NCBI RefSeq assembly: GCF_041262565.1
Contig: NZ_JBGCCJ010000001.1
Location: forward strand, 1,116,001-1,180,000
Source: Leifsonia sp. EB41
Lineage (GTDB): Bacteria; Actinomycetota; Actinomycetes; Actinomycetales; Microbacteriaceae
DNA: 64,000 nucleotides
Direction of reading: 5' to 3'
In this document: in pieces, positions 27,090 through 34,772 of the stretch
Numbering within the stretch: the first letter of the stretch is position 1
Layout: every line of letters starts with the position of its first letter
Program-made: the position numbers and the translations under genes
Notes under the pieces: generated by a model
The model's database searches: none
Told to the model about the DNA's origin: nothing
What the model saw: the letters and a program-made list of their open reading frames with translations, nothing else

Positions 27090-28118
27090 TATAAAACTGA
27101 CGGAGGTTATTGACAGTCGGGTCTTCCACTTGGGAGGAAGACTGCATGACGAAAGTACTCTCCGCTGCAGCTCAGCGGGCGATCGAACGGCGGGCGAATC
27201 ACAAGCTCGCGGTGCTCCGACATGTCGAGGAAGTCAGCGGGAACATCGCCGCCAGCTGCCGCTATTACGGCGTGAGCCGGCAGGCCTACTACCACTGGCT
27301 GAAGCGTTATGAGGCGGAAGGGTTTGAGGGGCTGAAGGACCGCTCCAGTGCCCCGCACCATTCACCGACGGCAACGGACGGGGAGGTGGTGGAGAAGATT
27401 CTCTGGCTGCGTCAGCAGTATCACTTCGGGCCGGAGAAGATCGCGATGTATTTGAAGCGGTATCACGACGTCACGATCAGCGTCTCCGGGGTTTGGCGGA
27501 TCCTGAAGAAGGTGGGCCTGAACCGGTTGCCGGCTTCGCAGCGTTACAAGCGGCGCGAGATCCGGTGGAAACGCTACGAGAAGCAGCGCCCCGGCCATGC
27601 CCTGCAGGTGGATGTGAAGTTCATCGAGCCGCTGGGCCAGACGGGCAAGAAGAAGCGTTACTACCAATACACCGCCATCGATGACTGCACCCGCCTGCGC
27701 GTGCTGAAGGCCTATCCGACGCACGATCAGAAGACCGCGATCCGGTTCGTCGATCACGTGCTCTCCAAGCTGCCGTTCAAGGTCGAGAAGGTTCAAACCG
27801 ATAACGGCAGCGAGTTCGGCCAGTCCTTCCACTGGCACCTGCTCGACAAGGGCATTGACCACATCCGCATCAAGCCGGCGACCCCGCGCCTGAATGGCAA
27901 GGTCGAGCGCTCGCACCGGATCGATGCGGAGGAGTTCTACAGGCTCCTCGAGGGGCAGGTGATCGACGACGTCAACCTGTTCAACGACCGCCTCCAACAA
28001 TGGGAGGACTACTACAACTACGATCGACCACACGGAGCCCTCGCAGGCCAGACACCCTACGAGCGGCTCAAGCAGAAAACACAGGACCCGCTGTCATAGG
28101 CCTCCCTCAGTTGCACAA
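27090..28118 (+). mobile_element. IS481-family insertion sequence
   Basis: The left end near 27096 (AACTGACGGAGGTTATTGACAG) and the reverse complement of the right end near 28112 (AACTGAGGGAGGCCTATGACAG) match at about 17 of 22 positions, giving imperfect terminal inverted repeats around one transposase gene. The right repeat overlaps the transposase stop codon. Outer limits are approximate. The element abuts the 5' remnant of a different IS481-type transposase. Confidence 0.75.
27146..28099 (+). CDS. IS481-family transposase
   Basis: This 317-aa protein has an N-terminal helix-turn-helix (VEEVSGNIAASCRYYGVSRQ, then YYHWLKRYEAEGFEGLKDRS) and a DDE integrase core: Asp in LQVDVKFIEPLG, Asp in VQTDNGSEFGQ, and Glu in NGKVERSHRIDAEEFY. 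ATG at 27146 follows GGGAGGAAG. It appears intact, with all three catalytic residues present. It mobilises the IS that carries it. Confidence 0.9.
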   Translation: MTKVLSAAAQRAIERRANHKLAVLRHVEEVSGNIAASCRYYGVSRQAYYHWLKRYEAEGFEGLKDRSSAPHHSPTATDGEVVEKILWLRQQYHFGPEKIAMYLKRYHDVTISVSGVWRILKKVGLNRLPASQRYKRREIRWKRYEKQRPGHALQVDVKFIEPLGQTGKKKRYYQYTAIDDCTRLRVLKAYPTHDQKTAIRFVDHVLSKLPFKVEKVQTDNGSEFGQSFHWHLLDKGIDHIRIKPATPRLNGKVERSHRIDAEEFYRLLEGQVIDDVNLFNDRLQQWEDYYNYDRPHGALAGQTPYERLKQKTQDPLS

Positions 28119-28389
28119 GTCCGGACTGCTCAAGCGCCGCTCGCACTCCGACCGCTCGTTGGACGACATCATCAGCGACCCTCGACGGGCTGCTGCGCGG
28201 CCGTCTCGACCGCGGCTCCAACGCCGCCGCCGGCCCTTCCTCCACTGCCCGTTTCCGGATCGCGTAGAACGTCTCCCGCGAGATCCCATGCTCGGCGCAG
28301 AACGTCGTGACCGACCCGCGCGGCGCATCCGGCGGCCACTGAACGATCGCGAGACGGACACGAGGATCAACAGGGTCAACACGGCTCAT
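28119..28389 (-). pseudogene. 5' remnant of a second IS481-type transposase
   Basis: On the minus strand from 28389 the frame reads MSRVDPVDPRVRLAIVQWP, then a helix-turn-helix FCAEHGISRETFYAIRKRA, the N-terminal domain of another IS481-type transposase, up to EQSGL. The frame then runs into the terminal repeat of the IS above, so the catalytic domain is missing. An inverted repeat CCTCAA...TTGAGG lies just before its start. Confidence 0.7.
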
Positions 28390-28483
28390 CCCTCAAACAT
28401 TGAGGGCAACTGTCAGGACCAAACCCGGTTGGAACGTCAGAGCTCTATTGATGCAGCTTCGTCAGAGATGTCCTGATGGATCA

Positions 28484-28500
28484 CAGGTCGTCGACGTCTG
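28484..28500 (+). repeat. 17-bp direct repeat flanking the IS block, right copy
   Basis: This is an exact copy of CAGGTCGTCGACGTCTG at 27073-27089. It ends 37 bp before the stop codon of the GIY-YIG gene, so the insertion did not damage the defence operon. Confidence 0.7.
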
Positions 28501-28537
28501 CCGGTGGCGGCTGCCTGGCCGCCCCGCTCCGACTCCC

Positions 28538-29746
28538 TCACTCCCCATCTCGGCCTACTAGATGTTGAGATACAGGATCATAGACGTAATCAGTTATCTC
28601 TCCGGAGATGATCATGTTAATTGCCTGGTTGATCACGTTCCTGGGCGCGATAAACCACTCGGACGGATCGTAGTTGCGGCCTTTGCGATCTACCTGCGTG
28701 AGATCGAGCCGGACCTCAGCGAAAACGCGATGGATCAGATGCTCCAGCGCGGACGCTTTGAGATTGTACGTTCGGTAATCCTCAACAATCTTGACCGGCG
28801 CCATGAGATACGTAGGGGACTTGGCAGCGTTCTTGACCCTGGTCTCGACGCTCGTCGTCGAAAAGCCGATCTTGTGCAGGTCCTGTATGCGAGAAATCAA
28901 CGGGTCGTCGCTCAACGACTCGAGCACGTAGATATGCCCCGTCGCAGCATCGCCATCGAGGATCTCATCGGCGCCGACACCAGCGCGAACAAGCGCCTGC
29001 CCCTCTTGCTCGTGCAGGCGGATTGATAGCGACTGGCGGTACATGGACGACTCCGTGCCATTCTCGAAGATCACCCGGAGGCGTTGCTTCTGCTCAGCCT
29101 TGCCGCCGACTATCAGTGACTGCGACTCCCCGACCTCCGCGACGAACAGCACTAACCCATTGAGCACGAAGAAACGCCCCTCGTGGATGGTGTGCACACC
29201 CTTGAACGGCGCTAGCACCATCGCGCCTTCAGCCAGCTCAGCGTGCTTTGCTTTGAAGAATGGCTCGAACAGATCAAAGTCCAATGCGCGTTTGCGCTTG
29301 GCGACGGAATCCGGCGCATCGGCAACGCGGCGGACGGGCAGATCGGAGACGTCCAGAACGCCCGAGGCATCACCGAGCAGCTCGTCGAGCTCGTCGCTTG
29401 CGAGCAAATCGTTGAGTGAATCAGGCGCCGCTGGAATTGCCAGCAGCCCGAATTCCGAGTCGAGGTGCGCGAGTGCCGACGCTTTCTCGTCGTCGGCCAG
29501 GATCCCATCAAGCCGAGCTCCGAGCTTCCGCTCGGAAATCTGACGAGTATCCGAGCTGGGCACGCGACCGTGTTGCCGGCGGAACTGAACAATCTCGAGG
29601 AATGCGTTCTCTAGCCGATCGGACGCGTCGAACTTCCTCGGCTTCTCCAATGCATCGAGCAGACCATCAATGTCTGCGTCGAGCATCGCCTGAAATCGTC
29701 TGGACGACTCTGACTCCACGGGGCTGAGATCAGGGTCGCCGCTCAT
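28538..29746 (-). CDS. GIY-YIG (T5orf172-type) nuclease protein
   Basis: This 402-aa protein has an acidic, helical N-terminal half of unknown fold (residues 1-150) and a middle region, then a C-terminal GIY-YIG domain of the T5orf172/MUG113 type from about residue 267: GHIYVLES, LHKIGFSTTSVETRV and the Glu in ALEHLIHRVFAEVRLDL. It is the last gene of the methyltransferase-helicase-nuclease operon and overlaps the helicase stop by four bases. It is the probable DNA-cutting subunit. The catalytic motifs look complete. Confidence 0.85.
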   Translation of the reverse strand: MSGDPDLSPVESESSRRFQAMLDADIDGLLDALEKPRKFDASDRLENAFLEIVQFRRQHGRVPSSDTRQISERKLGARLDGILADDEKASALAHLDSEFGLLAIPAAPDSLNDLLASDELDELLGDASGVLDVSDLPVRRVADAPDSVAKRKRALDFDLFEPFFKAKHAELAEGAMVLAPFKGVHTIHEGRFFVLNGLVLFVAEVGESQSLIVGGKAEQKQRLRVIFENGTESSMYRQSLSIRLHEQEGQALVRAGVGADEILDGDAATGHIYVLESLSDDPLISRIQDLHKIGFSTTSVETRVKNAAKSPTYLMAPVKIVEDYRTYNLKASALEHLIHRVFAEVRLDLTQVDRKGRNYDPSEWFIAPRNVINQAINMIISGEITDYVYDPVSQHLVGRDGE

Positions 29747-31728
29747 ACGCGTTCCTCTGTCGCTGCCGATCGACTCTCTGCCTCGCGCTGCTGCTTGAGT
29801 CTCTGCAGGAAGAGCAACGCAGATGCAAGATTCTTCTCGTTCGGATCAGCTGCGCGGATGTCAGGACGGCGTCCGTTCACTTTGACCCAGTTCTGGATTC
29901 TGGGAAACAGCGCGAGGGCCTCCTCCTCGCTGAACTCCACTCGCGTGGCAGCGATCGAGTCCTGGATGATCCTTAGCACCGAAGGCGTCACCGACTTCGA
30001 CATGATCTCGAAAGCCCGCTGAAATGGGTTCACCGAGTCGATGAGGTTGATATTGAGATCATCGATATTTACAAACTTTTCAGCCATCTTGATAAAACGC
30101 TTGTCGCCGACATCGCGAACCTCTCCGTTCTTGATCACGGAATCCACGACAACCTGCTGGCGCACCTCTTCGATTTGCGATTCGGTGAGGTCTGGGTATT
30201 TCTCACGAATGATCTTAGGAATAAGCACTCTGTTGGCGGTTTCGGCGTCGATCGAACCTGCGGCCGCGCGTGCGAAGGTGTCATCCTGGAGGATCGTCGC
30301 CTTCAGGTCATTCAAATCCGTCTCGACGATCTGCTTCACGCGCTCGCTCGACGGCTCTTTGAAGCCCTTGATCTTCAGCTCGCCGGGGACCTTCGAGTCG
30401 TCGCCCTCAAACTTCTTCGTCTTGAACGTGAAATTCTGAGCCAGCACTTGCTCCATCAATAGCGAAGCTGTGATCGCTTTAAGCATGTTATTTACAGATA
30501 CCTTCACCTCGCCTTGAGTGGCATCCGGCTCCGCAACGAGGTTAGTGAACTGTGCGTGAGACTTGCCTACGCTGTCACGTGTCACTCGCCCGATGATCTG
30601 GATGACCTCAGTGAGCGACGCCCTGTAGCCAACCGTCAGCGCGTGTTCTGCGAAGGGCCAGTCGAAGCCCTCCTTCGCCATGCCTAGGGCAATAATGATG
30701 TCGACTGCATCACGGTCACTGGACGCGGTATGCGATAAATAATGAAGAATATCCCCCCTCTTTTTCAGGTCGGTGTCATCAACGAGGTCGGCCACCCGCA
30801 GGATGGCACCATTGTCGTGCCGGCGCACACTGATGATCCCTGTGTCGGGATCAGTCCCCTGAACGTGTCCGATCGTGTCGATGATGAATCCAACCTCATC
30901 GAGCTTGTCCTTCGTCGATTCGCCTGAGTTGACGTTCGGGATGTGAATGATCGTCTTCTTGTTGAGGTCAAGGACAGCGCCAATCGCATCGGTGTAGCGG
31001 CCTTGGTAAAAGTGGTGCCCGATGCCGAGAGAATGCAGATATTCGTAGCCGTTGAGTTGGTCATAGTAGTTGAAAGTGACCGGTGTGAATTTCGCTTCAT
31101 CGAGAGCTGACAGTACCGGCACCGAATCACCCCGGAAGTACGAGCCAGTCATTGCGACGATGTGCACGTCGGAACCGTTCATAACATCGCGCAGGAGCGC
31201 GCCGAGCCGACTCGACTCAACGTCTGCGGACACATGATGGAACTCGTCGATCGCGAGCACGGTTCCATTGAAAGCCTCAGGCGCTAATTTCTCGAAGGCG
31301 AACCGCAATGTCGCATGGGTGCATACAAGCGTGGCGTCGGACCCTTCCAGGAACCGAATGAAGGCATCGACCTTGCCTGCAGATGACCCCGCGTCACAGA
31401 GGTTGTGCTCGTCTTTGATTTCCCAGTCGGCAAAGAACCCATATTTGGAAAGGTTCGTCGATGCGAAGGAGGCCCCGATCGACCGCTCTGGCACGGCGAC
31501 GATGACCTTCTTTCTATCCTGGTTGTAGAGCTTGTCGAGCGCTACGAACATCAGCGCGCGCGATTTACCTGACGCCGGCGGGGCTTTAACAAGAAGATGC
31601 TGCGCGTTGCGCTTGGCGAAGACACGCTGCTGCATCTCGCGCATGCCCAGCTCGTCGATGTTCACCGACTCTCCGGTCTGAGCGTAGGTGACGTCAACGA
31701 TGTTGACGGGCTTCGTTGGAGCGTTCAC
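29743..31728 (-). CDS. SF2 DEAD/DEAH-box helicase of a restriction module
   Basis: This 661-aa protein has Walker A APPASGKSR (about 49), DExH box AIDEFHHVS (about 157), motif III MTGSYFRG and motif VI QIIGRVTRDSVG (about 376), and a C-terminal region of about 250 residues with no recognised domain. Such helicases translocate DNA in type I/III-like restriction. It overlaps the methyltransferase upstream and the GIY-YIG nuclease downstream by four bases each, indicating fixed subunit ratios. Confidence 0.9.
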   Translation of the reverse strand: MNAPTKPVNIVDVTYAQTGESVNIDELGMREMQQRVFAKRNAQHLLVKAPPASGKSRALMFVALDKLYNQDRKKVIVAVPERSIGASFASTNLSKYGFFADWEIKDEHNLCDAGSSAGKVDAFIRFLEGSDATLVCTHATLRFAFEKLAPEAFNGTVLAIDEFHHVSADVESSRLGALLRDVMNGSDVHIVAMTGSYFRGDSVPVLSALDEAKFTPVTFNYYDQLNGYEYLHSLGIGHHFYQGRYTDAIGAVLDLNKKTIIHIPNVNSGESTKDKLDEVGFIIDTIGHVQGTDPDTGIISVRRHDNGAILRVADLVDDTDLKKRGDILHYLSHTASSDRDAVDIIIALGMAKEGFDWPFAEHALTVGYRASLTEVIQIIGRVTRDSVGKSHAQFTNLVAEPDATQGEVKVSVNNMLKAITASLLMEQVLAQNFTFKTKKFEGDDSKVPGELKIKGFKEPSSERVKQIVETDLNDLKATILQDDTFARAAAGSIDAETANRVLIPKIIREKYPDLTESQIEEVRQQVVVDSVIKNGEVRDVGDKRFIKMAEKFVNIDDLNINLIDSVNPFQRAFEIMSKSVTPSVLRIIQDSIAATRVEFSEEEALALFPRIQNWVKVNGRRPDIRAADPNEKNLASALLFLQRLKQQREAESRSAATEERV

Positions 31729-34442
31729 TTTGCGAGCCTCCGGGTCTTGGTAGCCGAGGCATGCGCCGCCTCTTGGGTGGTCATGTGCTCGTACAGCACA
31801 AATAGGTCGGAGAGACGCTGCTCGTCGGTCTCGTAGCCGCGTCTCGAGTAGATCGAGTCGACGAGGGCATCCACCTCGGAATGCGCGGCACGCAGATCAG
31901 CCGGCATCTTGTCCGGGTCGTATAGTTCAGCCAACGTCTGCTCGCAGTGATACTCGCGAACGTCAAGAATCCGGAGCGCCGCAACGTTCAGCTCCTCCTT
32001 CGCCACATCGCTAAGCGGTGGGACCGGGAAGTTGTTGTAGACCGTCGTACCCGAGTACCGATAGTCGGTCTTCATCCGACTACAGACAGCGCGTGTCCAC
32101 GCCATATGCACAGCAGACGTCAAGAGAGCGAACACCCATGGTTCCGCATCGTAGACGGCGTTCGCAGCGTTGGAAATAACGGTGTCAGGCCCGAGATAAC
32201 CCATTGGGATGTACTCTCGTCGCTCGGAGGAGACGATCGGGACGATGATCGAGTCCGTCGCCTTGAAGCGCACCTCTTCAAACCGGTGGGGCGCGTCCAC
32301 CAGCTTGAGTGTTGCCGCCCGATCGCTCTCACTCCGCCACCGATGCATCGCGTCAAGACGACGAGCAATTGCTGGGATGGATTGTGCGACTGGGAGGTCC
32401 TGATCGCGAATCCAGAGGCAGTACCGCTCGATTCCGTTTATGAATTCTGTAGCACCGATATAACGCTTGATCATGCTCGCAGCTTCGGGATGCGAGTCGA
32501 CAATATCCTCGCGTTCGTGGGGGTAAAGGAGAAGGTGACCATCGTCCCTTGGCGCGGAGCCATATGTCATCGCTGGCAAGGAAGTACTGATCGCGGCGGT
32601 TCGCCGATATACAAAAACTGACTCAGCGTCAGCGAGATAGCCGTTGATATGGGTGGCCTCAATCTGAAGCCCATCTTGAAAGATGAACTTTCGTCCGGGC
32701 TGCTTCGCCCTGAGACTGATGACCACTACGGTGACGCCCGCATTATGCCTAGCGTTGTTCTCCCATCTGAACGACGTATAGGCATAGCCGATCTCTACGC
32801 CCCTGCCGAAGATCATTGGGAACAAGAGCCCGACATGCTCACCCTGTGTCAGTGAATTTGTGGCAACAAACGCCAGTTGCGCTGCGGTATCTGCAATGTA
32901 GTCGACACCTTTGACGAACCAGAGCGCGACATAGTCGAGATTCTTGGAGTAAGACCGGGCCCCGAAAACAAACGGGTAGTCGGCCTTCATCTCCGTAGTC
33001 TGATACTTGCTGCCCTTGTAAGGCGGGTTCCCGATGATGTAGATCTCTCCACCGTCATTCGGGCAGACCTCGTTCCAATCGATACGGTTCGCATTGCCTG
33101 CGCGGATTTTGCCGGTCTCCTTGAGAGGAATCAGCGGGATTGCGACGTTGAACTTTTCTTTGAACTCCATATTCATCTGGTGCTTGGCAATCCAAAGGGA
33201 GAGTATGGCGACCTCCACGGCGAAGTCGTCGATTTCAATGCCGAAGAAGTTTTCGATGTTGATCCTCGACTCGGTGAACAGAAATCGGTGCCGATCGTCG
33301 AGATCGGCGAGTCGTTCGAGGATCGCATGCTCGAGCTTGCGCAGCTCCTTATACGCGATGACGAGGAAATTACCCGACCCACAAGCGGGGTCGAACACCT
33401 TGATCGCGCTAATCCGGTCCAAGAGCACCTCGAGCTTTTTTACTGAGTCGAAGTTCTCGTCGAGCTCGTCCTTTAGCGCATTTATGAATAGCGGTTCGAT
33501 CGTCTTGAGGATGTTCGGAACAGAAGTGTAATGCTGCCCCAAGTCGCTGCGCTTGTCTGGAGTGACGATGGCCTGAAACATCGAGCCGAAAATATCCGGG
33601 TTGATCTCGCGCCAGATTAGCTTCCCGGAGTCGATCAGCTCCTGACGCGCTTTCCTGGTAAAGGTGGGCACGACGTGGTCATGAGCCATCGCGAAGAGGC
33701 GGCCGTTGACATAGGGAAATGCCGCGAGATGTCTCGGCTTCTCATCGATTTTCGCCGTGTCTAGGGCACCGAATAGTGCGGTCAGGAAGTCAGCCGTATC
33801 GGACCCGTCCTGCAACGTGTGCGAACCAACCGCGTTGGTGAACTGGTTCTCTGAGAAGATTCCGGTGTCTTCTGCGAAGAAGCAAAATAGAAGACGGGTG
33901 AAAAAGAGGTTGAGCGCATGACGACCGTGGGGCTGGTCCAGGAGACTTGGATTTGCATTGAGCAGCTCGTCGAAGAGCTTCCCCATCCGCTCGGCGGCCT
34001 TTACATCAGCGTGGGCTTCTGCGACGTAACGGGCCTTTTCCATACCGGCCCAAGGCAGGAAGAAGGTGAAGTACTGATCGATGTCCTGGATGGGGAAACC
34101 GATCGTCTCACCCGTCTGGGTGTCGGCCGCAACCAACTCCGCCCAGTCCGTGACCACGATAAAGCGGGTGCCAAAACGCACCACATCGGGCGATGTCTTT
34201 AGCTCCTCCAGCGCCTCAAGCGGATCCCCAAGGACCTCCTTGAAATACAGGACCTTCTTCTGAGCGATCTCGCGGGTCTTATCCGCAGCGACGTTGAGAT
34301 CGCCGTTGCGCAGTCTCGTGACGGTGCTTTGCGGCTTACCGTAGGCGAGCAGTAGATCGAAGACAAACTCGCGATCGTAGGACTGACGGCCAGCCAGCAG
34401 AGTGACCCTCTCCTCCACGGCCTTGAGGTTGAGCCTTGCCAT
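31725..34442 (-). CDS. MmeI-like N6-adenine DNA methyltransferase
   Basis: ATG at 34442 (MARLNLKAVEERV) with AGGA upstream gives 905 aa. The N-terminal MmeI-type region (RFIVVTDWAELVAADT, DQYFTFFLPWAG) is followed by a helical spacer, then SAM motif I DPACGSGNFLV (about 350) and catalytic NPPY in GNPPYKGS (about 470), a target-recognition region and a C-terminal coiled segment. The D-ExK nuclease motif of MmeI is not visible in the N-terminus. It probably protects host DNA and helps recognise targets for the helicase and GIY-YIG nuclease encoded next. Confidence 0.9.
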   Translation of the reverse strand: MARLNLKAVEERVTLLAGRQSYDREFVFDLLLAYGKPQSTVTRLRNGDLNVAADKTREIAQKKVLYFKEVLGDPLEALEELKTSPDVVRFGTRFIVVTDWAELVAADTQTGETIGFPIQDIDQYFTFFLPWAGMEKARYVAEAHADVKAAERMGKLFDELLNANPSLLDQPHGRHALNLFFTRLLFCFFAEDTGIFSENQFTNAVGSHTLQDGSDTADFLTALFGALDTAKIDEKPRHLAAFPYVNGRLFAMAHDHVVPTFTRKARQELIDSGKLIWREINPDIFGSMFQAIVTPDKRSDLGQHYTSVPNILKTIEPLFINALKDELDENFDSVKKLEVLLDRISAIKVFDPACGSGNFLVIAYKELRKLEHAILERLADLDDRHRFLFTESRINIENFFGIEIDDFAVEVAILSLWIAKHQMNMEFKEKFNVAIPLIPLKETGKIRAGNANRIDWNEVCPNDGGEIYIIGNPPYKGSKYQTTEMKADYPFVFGARSYSKNLDYVALWFVKGVDYIADTAAQLAFVATNSLTQGEHVGLLFPMIFGRGVEIGYAYTSFRWENNARHNAGVTVVVISLRAKQPGRKFIFQDGLQIEATHINGYLADAESVFVYRRTAAISTSLPAMTYGSAPRDDGHLLLYPHEREDIVDSHPEAASMIKRYIGATEFINGIERYCLWIRDQDLPVAQSIPAIARRLDAMHRWRSESDRAATLKLVDAPHRFEEVRFKATDSIIVPIVSSERREYIPMGYLGPDTVISNAANAVYDAEPWVFALLTSAVHMAWTRAVCSRMKTDYRYSGTTVYNNFPVPPLSDVAKEELNVAALRILDVREYHCEQTLAELYDPDKMPADLRAAHSEVDALVDSIYSRRGYETDEQRLSDLFVLYEHMTTQEAAHASATKTRRLAK

Positions 34443-34772
34443 ATGTCCATCCTGTTCCCGCCGGAGCTGCCTTGGCTTAAATGCGGCAGGATCCAATGGA
34501 TTCGAATCTCTCTCCGGGGCCGGCAAGTCGCAGCGTCCTTATCCTATATATGGGTGTGAGCTCGCCTGAGAGCGCCCGGCCGGAGTCCCGGGCGGCCACC
34601 GCGACTGACCGTTCACCACCCACGCGCGTCGATCCTGCCGAATGCTTCTGCGGTGCAACTTGCACACGAGTTGACCGAAAGAAATCGGCCCGCAAAACCA
34701 ACTGCATAGGCGCCGAGGTTGATAGAAACCCATGGGCTTGTCAGGGGCCAGAACACGGATAACCGGCGTGAC
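34443..34772 (-). promoter_or_regulatory. Intergenic spacer with AT-rich element before methyltransferase gene
   Basis: These 330 bases separate the S8 protease gene from the methyltransferase gene. No convincing gene is present. An AT-rich patch, TATATAGGATAAGG on the minus strand around 34536-34552, stands out and could supply a -10 element, giving the restriction module its own promoter. No clear -35 partner is seen. Confidence 0.35.
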
